Assembly: GCA_032622095.1 (NCBI GenBank) | Contig: CP136067.1 | Coordinates: 82,110,705 to 82,174,704, forward strand | DNA from: Siphonodentalium dalli | Taxonomy: Eukaryota > Mollusca > Scaphopoda > Gadilida > Siphonodentaliidae | Direction of reading: 5' to 3' | Length of the DNA: 64,000 nt | Part shown: positions 47,460 to 60,168 of the stretch, piece by piece | Position numbering within the stretch: the stretch's first letter is position 1 | How the letters are laid out: each line of letters starts with the position of its first letter | The notes under the pieces: generated by a model | Database searches by the model: none | Told to the model about the DNA's origin: nothing | The model's input: only the letters and a program-made list of their open reading frames with translations | Translations under genes and position numbers: made by a program

Positions 47460-47905
47460 CAAATCGCAATCATGGAGAAGAATGTGTATCAATTTGGTGG
47501 AAACCGGCCTTAAAAAGTTTTATCAATTTTGTTGCCCCTCTCCCCTTCCGTGCACCCCTGACTCAAATGGCGCCAATTTTGCCATATATTTAAATCACAC
47601 GATTAGATTTCTCGTATCATGGAAAAGAATGGGTATCAATTTGGTGGAAATCAGTGTTAACTGAGAAGTTTTATCAATTTTGGTGCCCCTAGCTCTTCCT
47701 TCCGCGCACCCCTGACTCAAATTTATGACGCCACTTTTGCCATCTTGAAATCACACGATTAGATTTCTCGTTTCATGGAGAATGTGTATCAATTTTGTGG
47801 AAATAGGCGCTAAACAGGTTTATCAACTCTTGTGCCATCTCCCCTTCCGTGCACCACTGACTCAATTTTTTGTTCTGCCCCTCCCCCTTTTGTGCCCCTT
47901 CAGGA
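47460..47905. repeat. ~150-bp unit in three tandem copies
   Basis: atcaatttggtggaaa recurs at about 47488, 47636 and 47787, with ccttccgtgcacccctgact and cacgattagatttctcgt between. Confidence 0.85.
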
Positions 47906-48022
47906 CAACAACAGCGTCACTTTAGAAAATTCTAACCCGCACCATTAACTTTCTCGTAAAAAAAGTACCTCTGTTGTTATCTAGATGGTCCCCTGTGAAT
48001 TTCTATAGAACACAGACATGCG

Positions 48023-48024
<2 letters not shown>

Positions 48025-48092
<68 letters not shown>
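48025..48092. repeat. (TA)n microsatellite
   Basis: AT/TA dinucleotide run interrupted once by tagcta. Confidence 0.95.
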
Positions 48093-48096
<4 letters not shown>

Positions 48097-48103
48097 CTCT
48101 CTA

Positions 48104-48647
48104 ATTTTTGCATGCCTGTCTAGTTATCTCACGATTTAATTGTTAACACCTCTCCTTGTTCAACGGATTTAGGTTGTCTTTTGTTTATAAAATGATGGGA
48201 TTGAAAAAATTGTTGTTAAGGGCATTTCCGCCCCGATAATTTTGAGACAAGTATATTCGATCGATATACAGTTTCATCATTGTGCGGTCTTTTTTCAATC
48301 CCGAAATTTGTACTCAATTTCGATGTATACACCAGATTTTTCGATGTTTTAATGACATTTGACCTGTTAGCTTCTTTTCTGCTGCATCCTATAATACATA
48401 AAAATGCAAAAACCAGAAAAGTTTAAGTTTTCAAGACCGCTGTGGATGTTTCGACCACACAATGATGAAATTATATATCGACAGAATATACATGTCTCAA
48501 AACTAACGGGGCTGAAATGCCTTTATAACAATTTTTTTTTTTCAATCCCATCCTTTTATAGACAAAAGACAACCTAAATCGGTTGAACAAGGAGAGGTGT
48601 TAACAATTAAAGCACCAGATAACTAGTTGTGACTGACATGCACAAAA
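48104..48647. mobile_element. Foldback element, ~200-bp arms
   Basis: Left arm ctccttgttcaacggattta, gttgtcttttgtttataaaa and catttccgccccg are matched in reverse on the right (taaatcggttgaacaaggag, aaaagacaacctaaat, cggggctgaaatg). The spacer is ~130 bp. Bordered by TA and AT/GA microsatellites. Confidence 0.85.
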
Positions 48648-48906
48648 TAAGCAGACTGGATTTGGTCTGCATAATGTCACAGTCTGCCTAATGATGGTCA
48701 ATGGTCCTCTTAAAATTAGGCAGACCTGAGAATTTGTATATTTCATATTACTTGAGAAATCACAAATTCCAATTGATCACAGCTTGGTGGTCACATTTAG
48801 AACAAAACTAGAGAAAGAGTGTTTAAAATTGAGCGGTTTTAAAGTTTTTTGTATATGTCTGCCTAATGATGGTAATATGGTCATGTCTGCCTAATGCTGA
48901 AAGCAG

Positions 48907-48910
<4 letters not shown>

Positions 48911-48990
<80 letters not shown>
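48911..48990. repeat. (AT)n(GA)n microsatellite
   Basis: About 40 bp of AT followed by about 36 bp of GA. Confidence 0.95.
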
Positions 48991-48993
<3 letters not shown>

Positions 48994-49686
48994 TTATGGA
49001 TCGAATGTGCGCGTATAGAAAAGATTGGACATATTTATAAACGACAAAGTTAAATACAAAACTACAGTTTTATCAACTCTTATATCAATACGATAGTTTT
49101 ATCAGAATATGTTTCGGTACCCGCTGTCAAAAACTCAAATATATTGGGGGCTCCTCACCTAAACTTTGGCTAAAGGAGGAAATTCCACAACAAGCAAGCA
49201 ATGGGTGGCCTAAATGTGATTTAAATGAAAGTGATTGGACATATTTATAAACTACTAACTAGTAAATATAATGTTTTATTTCAGAATTTAGACTTTAAAA
49301 TTTAACACCATGTACCGAGTTGTTGATCCGTCTCCGTGTTCAAATGTTTAGCGAATTCTTACCGGAAATAGTTTCGGTGATTCAAAAAGTGTGATAGGAA
49401 ATAACTTTTTGAAAAGATGAGCGACATGGCGACAAGTAACAACACATCATTGTTGGAAGCATATTTTCCATTCCAACGTTATTGAATATCTTTGTTAGTG
49501 TGGATGAAGCTTTAACTAAAAGTAAAGAACTTATTTATAAAACTACTTTCCATGAGTTCAGTGAAGTCTGAAGATGGAAGATGAATGAGTCGAAATTGTC
49601 GAATGACATTGTCCTTTTGCGAATCATTCATTCATCATCATTTCATTGTTCAACAAACTTTGAAAGAGTGACAGATATTTGAAAGG

Positions 49687-49812
49687 GGAGCGGGTCGATT
49701 CGGTCCAGGGGATTTTCGGCCTTGGACTTTTCGGTCCAGGGCTCTTTCGGCCTTGGACTTTTCGGTCCAGGGCTCTTTCGACCGGGCTTGTTCGGCTGGG
49801 CTTGTTCGGCCC
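49687..49812. repeat. Tandem repeat cggtccagggctctttcggc
   Basis: Several units of ttcggtccagggctctttcg / ttggacttttcggtccag, ending with two cgggcttgttcgg units. Confidence 0.85.
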
Positions 49813-49923
49813 CTATTCAATTAGGGTAATTAGGTAGTGTGGGTGTTAATTGGACGGCATGTTAATTGGCTTTGATTTGGGGCCGGTCTTTTGATGACAA
49901 TGGAGATTATGTTTGTACTTAAC

Positions 49924-52013
49924 CAGGGTTTCCGCCAGGCCGGCTGCGGGTCCGTCCCACGGACCCATTCCCCTCGCAGATGATCTTTTTGATTCATACA
50001 TGTACCAAAAGTCAGTACCAATATGTCATAAAAAATCCGGCTGCAACGGGAGTTCGGGGGGTTGAACAGAATACTGGTGAAAAACGGGTTAATTGAGGAC
50101 AGTACTTTACCGGTACGCGTAACCCTTTGAAATCAAAGCGCCAAAACTACAACGTAATGTTTGGTGTGCATTGAAATAGCGACGTTATATACAGCGTAAT
50201 AAATGTCGCGGTAACATCAAAGAATGTCGGACTGCTGAGTACGGATATTACTTCGCAGGGATTTCTGTGGTTGAAACTACTCACGCTCGGAGATCCTGTG
50301 CTATCGTACGATTACATAATTTGATCAAAGAATGCCGAATTGCTGAGTTAGGCAGAGTAGGGATCAACATACGCCAACAGGCGGTTCTCCTACCAAAGGA
50401 GGTATCTACCTCCGAGATCCCGTGCTATCGTACTGTTATAATACGGAACCTGTCCCAAATCAGTCTTTATAGCGGGAATTCATAGTGACAACACCATTTA
50501 TTTGACCCATATAACATGCATGGAGGATAAACACAAAAAACATACCCCCACCCAATATGGAGATAAAGTCAAAGTACGGTCCATAATAGTTTCGTTGTCC
50601 CGCCTGGGTCCCCAAACACAAACAACGGCTCACATGTTCCCATTTCCCGCCAAAACTCAATTATATTTTATAACACGTTGGCTAAAACTCTTTAGCAGCG
50701 GTCGTCAGTAACTGTTGTTTGACTAATACAGACTATTATTTCCACCTATAAGGGCATTCTCGCGAATATTAATGACGTTTTATCCTGCGATAAAATCCCA
50801 TAACACTAACTAAATTACGTGAATATGTAAGTTCATTATGGCCCTAGGGCGCTAATGGGATATGCTTGTCGTTAGCACGAGATGTCCCAACACGTCACGT
50901 GACCAAACTGCCGATGAATTTTTCGGAATTTTTTATTCTAATAGAGCTTTTTAACGAAGAAATACCTGATTGCCATGTGTTACATAAAACACATACCTAA
51001 CTAAATGGTATCCTAAGGTAAACACAGGTATATATTATTTCAATTTAAGCATTATTACGCGAGTTATGGCGGTGATATTTTGCCTAATTTCGATGTATTT
51101 TGGTCACATGATTTTTGTTTTGATCACGTGATAATTGTTTGCACACAAACCAGATGATCCATGCGTATTTGTGTAAATTAAAAAAAATATCTTTTTATAT
51201 ATTTTGATTAAATTGTGTTAATTCAGAAGTGTTGTGAAATATTTGAACTTGCCGCGGTACGACACTTACATAATGATAGTGTGTGGAAATAATAGTAATA
51301 TGATTTTTCGGGCATTATGGTTTCTTAACGGCCCTCCCGGAATGATTAACAGCCCTCGTGCCTATTAGCTTATAGGCCCTCTGGCTGTTAATCATTCCTA
51401 TCGGGCCGTTAAGAAACCATAATGCCCTCAAAAATCATGTTATTGTTTATATTGACAAGCTACGTGTTCCGAGTTTGATTGATTTCACTAACATTCGTAT
51501 TTCGCCGCTATAAATATCTCCTGCAGACAAACCCCGCAGTATATATGACATCACATCGCACACACAGTTTTACGATTGAAAGAATACATGGAAAAATCAG
51601 TTTCGTTTTCACGGAAGCTACTTGAAATTCTAGGAAATACTTAATTCAATTCTCCCAGCTAGGTAGTATTGGATAGATGCTTTTTAGTGTTTAGTTTCAT
51701 TATACCTGTCGGAATTTTATTGTAAGTTATAAATTTTTAAACACTAAGTTGTAGCTTGATATAGTCTCATTAGTCTTCAATCAGACGGCAGTCTTACGTG
51801 CGTAATTACATGATTAATTATCTGGATACCATCAACAGAATTAATGCACCCACGGAAAATGATCGACTTGCGTAATATACGTAGCTTTGGATTGCTTTGT
51901 GTGACACTCAGGTGCAAGGAAATGGCTACTATTCAGTGTCAAATAAAATTTTTTTCGCGCGTTATGTGTTTCCCCAATACGGACTCATTAATTTCCCCTT
52001 GGCGGAAACCCTG
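49924..52013. mobile_element. ~2.1-kb TIR element, ends cagggtttccgcc
   Basis: cagggtttccgcc at the left and ggcggaaaccctg at the right are perfect inverted ends; ACTTAA lies next to both, a possible target duplication. Internal direct repeats of gagatcctgtgctatcgtac-type sequence (about 50290 and 50415) and an internal palindrome (51288-51450). No transposase seen, so probably non-autonomous (hAT-like suspected). Confidence 0.7.
51288..51450. repeat. Palindrome inside the 2.1-kb element
   Basis: gcattatggtttcttaacgg against ccgttaagaaaccataatgc and gattaacagcc against ggctgttaatc; arms ~70 bp. Confidence 0.88.
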
Positions 52014-53079
52014 ACTTAATGTACAAATTTTGCATGTGCATGCAAAATTGCAAATCAACATTCGGAATCACCCGTTGTTATAAACTTGAAGATGCAACAA
52101 TAGTCGCAGTGTAGCCTGTTTATGTAGTGCTGGATGCTTCTTGGACAGATGATTCCATAGGTGGGTCGTGTCCCAGATGCTTGCGATTAATACACCATGT
52201 TGCATTCATCACATGTGTAAGCCTGCAGCTTTATCATGTTTAAAATAAACATGAATAACGGATGATGTTTTGTCAAGTGTCAATGAACGCTCCGAATTTG
52301 AAAGTAAACTTCAAAAGAAAACACCGCCAAAATGCAGTTTTCGATGCCGGGAACACATGTTGTTTAAATTCTGAGCTATATTACATAACCCGGAATCTGA
52401 GACGGATAGACCGCGGATAACGCTAGCGGTTGATCAGTCTCATAGCTATTATAATTTACGCGCGTCGTCGGTCCATCGGCGATCTTCGAGCTTTTGGCTA
52501 CCATGTTCAAAGATAGAAATCAGACGTATTTAGTTGTCCTATAGTGGCTAATTGCTGTCTATACATATTTAATATAATACAATGAGAATTATAAGGTACA
52601 TATATACATCATTTTCTGTAATTAAATGGCACAAAACAGCTAAGATCGACGTGTGCACCTGCCCGTAAACAGCCTACTTTTCCATCAGTGTATATTCGAA
52701 ATTTCGAGTTGACAATTTTGAATCGAATTTGACTTTCGTATCGAATATTCGCAGGACCCTAGTAACAAGTTTACAACAAGATTTGTTGGGGGAAAAAACT
52801 AAATCGACCTGTCTTCCAAAATTACTACTAGTAGTACTATACACAAAATTAAATAAGCCTTGTGCAGGGTGGAAAATCATCTGTAATTTAATAAACGTGC
52901 ATGCACGTTTATTCCAGACACAAGAGTAATCATGCTGGCATATGATACAGCGATGCTCATATCAAGCAACCTGTTTAACAAGGTGATGGGCCGGTACTTA
53001 ACACAGTCATACCAAGAGTACACTGCATTTATCATTTTTTACTGTGGTGGAGGGAAATTGACCTGCTGTACTGGGTGGT
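52014..53079. other. Intergenic sequence upstream of bora
   Basis: No repeat or exon recognised. A bora 5'UTR exon and promoter may lie here or further left but cannot be placed from sequence alone. Confidence 0.3.
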
Positions 53080-53180
53080 TTCCGATGAATGGCAACAAGC
53101 CATATTTCCGACTAAATCCTGAAAAGTTACCCATAATTCTGCTGTGGTTAAGGAGTCGATTATTTAGAGCTTTACTGTAT
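53080..53180. mobile_element. Half copy of palindromic MITE (family A)
   Basis: Only the right arm (tttccgatgaatggcaacaa to gattatttagagctttactg) remains, about 140 bp before the bora acceptor at 53321. Confidence 0.85.
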
Positions 53181-53321
53181 TTCAGACTCTTTTGGTCTGT
53201 AATCATTGTCATGGGAACACGAAATGGGAGTCTGTGACTTAAAATTTTATGTATAATATTTTATGTACTTAAAAGCTTATGTTATTTTAATAACATATTT
53301 TAAACATTTTCTTTCAAGCAG

Positions 53322-53835
53322 CATCAAGATGTCTGAACAGAACGGAGGCACGCAGTTTTCTAGTCCAGATCTGACCTACAAACCTGTAAATATTCAAAAA
53401 ACGCCATGTAGTTCATCAAAGAAGCAACCACCAAATTGTAGAAATGAGCTGTTCATCAAATCTGTGCAACTCAGTCCTTTCGGAAAAGGCTATATACCAT
53501 TCACATCAGACACTTGTTCCACAGATGGTAAACAGTCCTCACCCAGTTTATTTAGAACTCCGACACTTCAGTCAGACAGTGTGCATAGAGGACATGGGGA
53601 CCCGATGACGTCAACTCCACAACGAGTCAAGGCCACTCCAGGCAGTTATAAGACAACTCCAAATTCACATAAGTTCGGACATATGCATGGTGATATACAA
53701 TTATCATCGCCAATGATTCATGCAACACCAAGTGATAAAATATATAATCCGTTTGATAAACTAGACAGAGTACATATCCCAGAGTTCAGTCCTGGTTTGT
53801 TCACAGTTCATTCCACTCCATCATCTGGTGAAAAG
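53322..53835 (+). CDS. bora: Bora first coding exon
   Basis: Acceptor-like tttctttcaagcag precedes 53322, suggesting an upstream 5'UTR exon. ATG at 53329 (context tcaagATGtct) opens MSEQNGGTQFSSPD; 169 codons, donor aag|gtaagt, phase 0 out. Twelve Ser/Thr-Pro dipeptides (Ser12, Thr25, Ser49, Ser71, Thr77, Thr96, Thr103, Thr110, Ser127, Thr133, Ser154, Thr163) make it a likely Cdk substrate. An in-frame upstream ATG at 53263 is rejected because it lies before the acceptor and codes a low-complexity hydrophobic stretch. Confidence 0.88.
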
Positions 53836-56800
53836 GTAAGTGTTTGTTCCAATTATCACTCATTGTTCACATTTACTGTTACCTTGTATATCATAATATT
53901 TACATAGTCTGGACACCACTTTCCGTGAGTAAATACACTAAATTTAGTCATATGTTTCATACTTAATAAAATACATTTAATAAATATGTCACGTGAACTG
54001 AAGTCTAAATTAATAAACAATATATATATGGCCAGAAGTATGACCATATAAAATTTTCTTTGGCCATTGGCAATTTGGACACCAACAGCGTTAACACTGC
54101 CAAAGTAAATAACCAATGCTGATTGCTTCATAAGGCCAAAAAAAATAATACCTGTGTTTAGGGTTACATGGTCTAAAATAATTAGGGTAGGTAGGGATCT
54201 TTAAATAGTTTTTTTATTTTATTCTGAATTCCATTGGGTCATTGACAATTTAATCTAGAAAGATTCACAATTCAGATAAAAAAAATTGAATGGTTCAAAA
54301 CTAAATACAGTTATCTTGAATTAGTCAGAGCACTAGACTAATAAAACTTATAAAAGTTTTTGTAGGAGAGGTTTGAAAATGGGTAAGATACCTATCGATG
54401 CCTTTCCCACTGAATTTTTTTTTTATCTGTGTCTACAGTCCCATAAAAACTTTTGGGTAGGCACCTTTTTCTAGGGTAGGTAGGGAAACCCTAAAGGTAT
54501 TTTTTTTTTTGGCCTAAGCAAAATAGTGTTTCATATAATTTTGCAATCAATAGATGAGTCAGTTACAGACCCTTTATTTTAAACCCAAACTTCTTCTTGA
54601 CATTTATAATGGTTTGTGAGTGTAAGCTGTGTTTTTTTTTATCAAATTGTTTAAGAGAATTACATGTGGGCCACATGAACTGGATTATGTTTTACAGAAA
54701 AATGACATACTGGTAGATACATGTATCATTGTACCGATATGGTAATGCTCAAACTGTCCGCCTACAGCCCGCCTAGAATTTTCCAAGGCAGGCTTTTTAT
54801 AGCCCGCCTCGTCTACGACAGGACATTTATTATTTAGTTATTTTATTGTGTTTAATGAGTAAAATACTGCCTCTAAATCGTAATTATATTGTACAGTGTG
54901 TGCATGCGTGACCTGATGGTAATGTCAAATGGGAATCATTAAATTCCGGAACGAACTGTTTCGTAAATCAGATCTTTTGATTGATTCTCACACATTTTAA
55001 GAACAAAATAAATTATTTCTCTTCATAAGATTGAGCTTACTATATATTTCACTGGATAAAATCAACACATGTTTGTGGATAGTGAGAACCAAATGTCATT
55101 GTCTCAATTGAGTTCAACCTTTTGTTCCGTTTCCGGTTCCTATCAGTGAAAATTGTATGTCTCCAAGTATTCTTGTTTACACTGTTATTCAATTATTAAA
55201 GTTCAGAAACTATTCTCTATGTCCCCAATTGCAAACACCCATTAAATCTAAAGAGCGACTTGACCGCTGGAAGCAGCAGTCTGCGATCAGTGATGGAATA
55301 TGGATTACTTTGAGAAATAAAGCAGTCATTTGTAACTGTATTCAAGTGTAAATATATTGGATTTAATATTGTTCTTGATTGTGTATTTTATGTAAAATTA
55401 CACTTTCATGGAGAATGCTTTTAACATGGACAAACTCACCCAATTTCGTTGCATGGGTTGGACACCGACTGACAAATTGTTGAGCACAAACACGCTTTCA
55501 TTTTGTTTCTGGTTCAAATAAATTATCATAACATATAAAACATAGTTAAATATTCAGCATACCATAATTACTGTGGGGGATAATCGGGTTTGACATTCAC
55601 AACTCTGGACATTTTGTTTCCACATCACAAAATTAATTTAGATGGAGTTAAACAAGATCAAATAGACAAACTAATGGCAGTATAGTAACTCAGATAAAAT
55701 AGATCATAACATTAAAAGTTGAGGAGCCCTCCTAGGCATATCTAGGAGGGCTATTAATAGCCCTCCTGGATTTTCTAGACCGCCAGCCCTGCTTAACCAC
55801 ATCAGAATTATGGGTAATTTTTCAGGATTTAGTCGGAAATATGGCTTGTTGCCATTCATCGGAAAGCTATCGGCGAGAGCTTTCCGATGGATGGCAACAA
55901 GCCATATTTCCGACTAAATCCTGAAAAATTACCCATAATTCTGCTGTGGTTATAAAGTGGTCAATTACTTTGGGCATTACTGTATGGTCATTCTACTGAT
56001 TGGAACCCTGAACACATTTATTTAAAAAATAACTCCTGTTACGATTATGTTTAGGCAGTTACAACCAAAATGTTGTGAGACAAACTCTATAAGGAGCACT
56101 TGTTATAGTAATTTGTCTTCAAAGTTTTCAATTATAACTCATAAACTGAATTGAAACGAGTTATTTCTTATAATTTAAAGGTACCCAATGCCTTCACACT
56201 GTAGAGGTGTAGCAATACGCTTAGGCCACGATACGTATCGCGATACTAGGATCACGATACGATACGTATCGCGATACATGCATGTTATATATATAATTAG
56301 TAGTATCAGTGAGGGGGTCCTCATTAAGACATTAACAAGTTTGTAGATCTATGTCACACTATTGACAGTTTGACACAAATACAATATGTTCCATATAAAA
56401 TTGGGTTAATGAGACTAAACGAGTCATTATGAGTGTGATATAAGTTATTGAGAACCCTCGTTCATGGGACGTCCGCCGGCGTCCGGACATCATATTGTAC
56501 TTATCAAATCGTTCTGTATCCATAAATCCCCAATATAATTTATGCCATGTTTGAGACTTTGAGTAACTTCTACAACAAACAAAGAAGCTATCTTATATTT
56601 CCATGATCAACTTTCACAAATAACCAACACAAGAGACTGCATGAAAAGAGTCAAAATCCAACTCTTCAAAATAAATTCTATCGTCAACAAATTTGTCCTT
56701 GACATTAGATCAATTTAGTTCAGTTTACATGCATATTTTAACGTCCATAAGTGACCAATTTTCAGTTTTCCTGTGCGACGATAATGCGACTACAGAGTGT

Positions 56801-59800
56801 GCTATGTAATATTTTTGGGGCTCGTGGCGCTCGTTTATATGATCGACAAGATATTTATATCATGTACCATATCATATAACCATATGCGCCTTCCCGTGCG
56901 CGAATAAATTCGGCAAACTAGTAATGTAATAGACTGACCACATGTACCGGTACCTAGCATTTTCTGAAACGTATAATGTACGTTGTGTGGATTTAGAGTT
57001 ATCCTTCCTGCTTCGGAACTGGGATTTTAGCAAATAGCCAGTGAAGAACAGCGGTTTTTGATAATGTTCTGTGTATATGATATGAATACTAATATCGTAT
57101 TAGTATATGCGTCGTGTTTATTTCCAGTACTGTTTATATTCACAGCTAGTACCTAATGCATTAATATACTTTTTCTGTCAACCTATCGGAATTAATATTG
57201 CACGCGGACTGTTAAAGTTAGTAGAAGTCACAGGAATTTCATAAAGATCTTCAATGTAATAAGCCTTACACTCAGTTAATACCACAAACATATTGGATGA
57301 AAATATTTTATTGCCAACGTTTACAGTTATAACGGACCTCCTACCTCACCCTAAATGACAAGTTTGACAACCGGCATGCTAGTTGTCAGTAATTACGGAC
57401 TTGTTAATGACAAAGTACTATCTGTTTGACGCTAAGCAACGTCACAGAAGAACGGACTATACCAAAAGCGACCAACACATGCTGCCACAAAAAAACGAAG
57501 TATAGTATCGGGAGGATCGATACTTGGGTCTCCGTATCGATGCATCGTATCGGCGCGCAGCGTATCGCGATACATCGATGCATCGGTGAATCGTTACACC
57601 ACTACTTCACAGCATGTAAATGTGCAAAAATTATAAAAGTCGATAAAACATCACCACCAAGAAGAACATGGAGAAATAGATAAACTTTGTTCTTATAATA
57701 ATTACTAGCTGGGGTAAAGAATGAGTAAATTATTAGTGCCCCTTCAAGTCATTTACTTTAATTATTAGTCACCTGAGGTAAACATCACCTATTACATGAC
57801 ACTCTCTTGATAAAGTTAATTACCTCTATCTTTTAAGTTATTAACCCTTTCATGACAGAAGCTGCGCTGGTGCAGTATTAAGGTACTACAGACCTACATC
57901 AGTACACTAGCAGTAGGCCATTATACATAATTGGAATTCAGAGATTGGTACATTGGAATAACTGTATCTTGAAATATCAAACAATGTGTGATGGTCCACG
58001 ATTGTGAACGATAATAGCCTTTCAACTGAGTCAGTTTTTTGGTTCTTATGATATTCCCGTTATATTTTTCCCCACTGGAAAATGGCAATAATGTCAACAG
58101 CCCAGCACACGACGTCATAGCATCATTTAGCAGCGAAGAGGTTTATCGCTAATTAAATGAGAACCAATTGTTCCGTGAATTTACAGCTTATGATTATCAT
58201 TTTTTTTTTTCAGAAACCATTCAGCTGGTCAATAGATCAAATGGCTATTCTGCATCCTGTAGATATAGATGAGAGTGCAATTAACCAGAATTCTCCATTG
58301 TATGGGTAAGTGTTAATTACTCGAAATCTGTATGTTTTGATTTCTTGCGACAACATAATTTAAAGGCTACAGTATATGTTCTTGAAATCAGATATTATAA
58401 ATTACAGGACGATTTTTTGCCAGATTCCGTGTCATGTGAGCCTCAGTGAGATTAATAACGGTTGAGGCACTGTGCCTCATCCGATATTAATCTCACTGAG
58501 GCTCACATTCTGTATTCTCAATTCTTTAGTGAACTGATGTATACCCATGGCCGGGAACCAATATGTCATAATTTGCCTGAAAATGGCAGCATTTCAACAT
58601 TTGTTTTTTTTTCTATATTTTCCAAAGATATCAGTGAGCTATTAGACTAATGAGCTATCCCAACAACTCATCTCAGATACTATAGAAACCATATATCGCA
58701 CAGATTTGATTTAATGGAATGAGATATACTGTAAATTTCTTATAATTCATGGGGGTCTATTTTTCGTTTATTTTGTGATTTGGCTCTGAATGGCCCAACC
58801 ACAAAATCAACATGCAACATATTGGTAAAGTAACATCAATATACAACGTACGAGATGAAAACGAAGTTCTGGCATTGTATAGCGGGAGGGGGCGGGGGTA
58901 TCTGCTATTGGCATGTCTTAAAATGAGTGGGGAAAACACAGAAGACGAGATGAAATTAATCAATTTATAAAAATAATCAGTCGTCACTGTTCTATTTGTT
59001 ATTGATTATATACTACATCTTCTGATCCCTTCTATAATAGATTGTACAAAAATGGCCATTGAATTGCTCTCTTGGTAAAGGCTAATTGTTTCATCACGCT
59101 CAGGTTACATAAAGCAATAAATAACTATCTCTCCAGCATGTGAAATTAACCCATGGCACTGATTGCATGATGCTGATTCGGCGCAGATATATCTGGAGGA
59201 CCATTATCTCAATAGTGACTATTATACACACTGTAGATGTCATAAACCCGCTATTGTTGAGCCCTCATAATTGGTAATGGCAATCAGCAATGCCGAAGCC
59301 ATTTGCTGAAGCAAACTGGGCCACAGCAAAGGGTTGCCATAGCAGATGCCGAAGCCAAACTATCTGAATTAACCCTTTGAGTGCCAGGTCCGATTTTTGT
59401 ATCAACCCATATACCCTGTGCCAATGCATTCTCTTATATATGCGAGTCGACCATAGGTCGCCTCGCATATATAAGAGATTGCATTGGCCTAACAATTTTA
59501 TTTATTTTTTTTTATTTTTTTTACAATTTTAATAATTTATTCTTATATTCTTTAACAGACTTATTTTGTAGGTTTAGGGCCGATGAGATCGGCCCCTGGC
59601 ACTAAAAGGGTTAAGAGGGCTGATAGTTGGACTTATGGATGAAATTATGATACCAAGATCCACGAATTCACATCCGCACGAATTGGCCTCTCGTTATAAG
59701 ACAACACGAAAATTGATGCCGTCAAAATCAAAGCCATTCACAGTACAATACTTTTTGCAGGACAAACACAGACACGGATGAGCGAGCGCAGCATAACATT

Positions 59801-60168
59801 CATCAGTATTTCTCCACTCAGCTCATTGCACCTTCTCCATGGACAGAGGGTGTTAAGCCAAAGAATCTATTATTAGAGACCCCAGCATCACAGAAAGGCT
59901 CAGGTAAACATTTGTTTAATAAATGGCAAATATAATATGACTAGCTGATGTCCGGGCTATTTAGGGATTTCTTTGTGATTGCCTCTGTCTGGGAAGAATA
60001 TACAGCGTCTGGACAATTCTGCTGTGGTTAAGTAGTCGATTATATAGAGCATTACATACAGTTTCATATTGATTGCAGGTTCATTGAGGTCTGGTTCTTC
60101 TTACATGGATCCAGATTCACAGGGATCCATACAAAAGGAGTTGTCAGACAGACAAAAGCCAACATCAG
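53322..60168 (+). CDS. bora: Protein aurora borealis (Bora), first 277 aa, 3'-partial
   Basis: Bora binds and activates Aurora A so that it phosphorylates Polo-like kinase 1 at mitotic entry. Four exons join in frame from ATG at 53329. The conserved core is seen in order: NPFDKLD (aa 140-146), FSPGLF (153-158), PFSWSIDQMAILHPVDID (171-188), and IAPSPWTEG (222-230); the SPW serine corresponds to the Cdk-phosphorylated Ser112 of human Bora. The N-terminal extension of about 140 residues before the core is much longer than in human Bora and is rich in Ser/Thr-Pro sites (12 in the first exon). Exons after 60168 (phase 1) are outside or not recognised before the window end. Identification rests on the motifs, which I consider specific. 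Confidence 0.92.
54131..54524. mobile_element. TIR element (family of 30571-31564)
   Basis: ggccaaaaaaaataatacct at the left and ggtatttttttttttggcc at the right are inverted, with gttacatg/gtaggtaggg subterminal blocks. In the first bora intron. Confidence 0.75.
55791..55984. mobile_element. Palindromic MITE (family A), left end truncated
   Basis: Begins at gcttaaccacatcagaatta and ends gggcattactgta; hairpin centre ctatcggcgagag. In the first bora intron. Confidence 0.87.
56202..57604. mobile_element. Non-autonomous hAT-like element
   Basis: Inverted ends gtagaggtgtagcaat and attcgttacaccacta-like (atcgttacaccactac); subterminal cgatacgtatcgcgatac repeats near both ends. Flanks CTTCACAC and CTTCACAG form an 8-bp duplication with one mismatch. 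No transposase seen. Confidence 0.72.
58214..58305 (+). CDS. bora: Bora exon: FSWSIDQ core
   Basis: 92 nt, phase 0 in, phase 2 out; acceptor preceded by a long T tract (ttttttttttcag), donor tgg|gtaagt. Encodes KPFSWSIDQMAILHPVDID and ESAINQNSPLYG, the most conserved Bora block, implicated in Aurora A binding. Confidence 0.95.
58428..58510. repeat. Hairpin gtgagcctcagtgagattaa
   Basis: gtgagcctcagtgagattaa against ttaatctcactgaggctcac with a ~40-bp inner hairpin (gaggcactgtgcctc). In a bora intron. Confidence 0.88.
59369..59614. mobile_element. TTAA-flanked MITE (family B)
   Basis: TTAACCCTTTGAGTGCCAGG left and cctggcactaaaagggTTAA right; contains the hairpin ccaatgcattctcttatata (59421-59487). 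Lies ~150 bp before the bora SPW exon. Confidence 0.85.
59761..59903 (+). CDS. bora: Bora exon: SPW motif
   Basis: 143 nt, phase 2 in, phase 1 out; acceptor ctttttgcag, donor cag|gtaaac. Encodes TNTDTDERAQHNIHQYFSTQ then LIAPSPWTEGVKP and LLLETPASQKGS. Ser225 in the SPW motif aligns with the essential Cdk site of human Bora. Confidence 0.94.
60014..60056. mobile_element. Short fragment of MITE family A
   Basis: aattctgctgtggttaagta followed by gtcgattatatagagcatta: the terminal ~43 bp only. Confidence 0.7.
60079..60168 (+). CDS. bora: Bora exon: serine-rich segment
   Basis: 90 nt, phase 1 in and out; acceptor attgcag, donor cag|gtatca. Encodes SLRSGSSYMDPDSQGSIQKE then LSDRQKPTS. Less conserved, accepted because splice sites and phase fit the exon before. 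The gene must continue to the right. Confidence 0.8.

Noticed and set aside
53263-53328. Upstream in-frame ATG for Bora
   Set aside because: A strong acceptor (ctttcaagcag) lies between it and the favoured ATG, and the extra residues are hydrophobic low-complexity.
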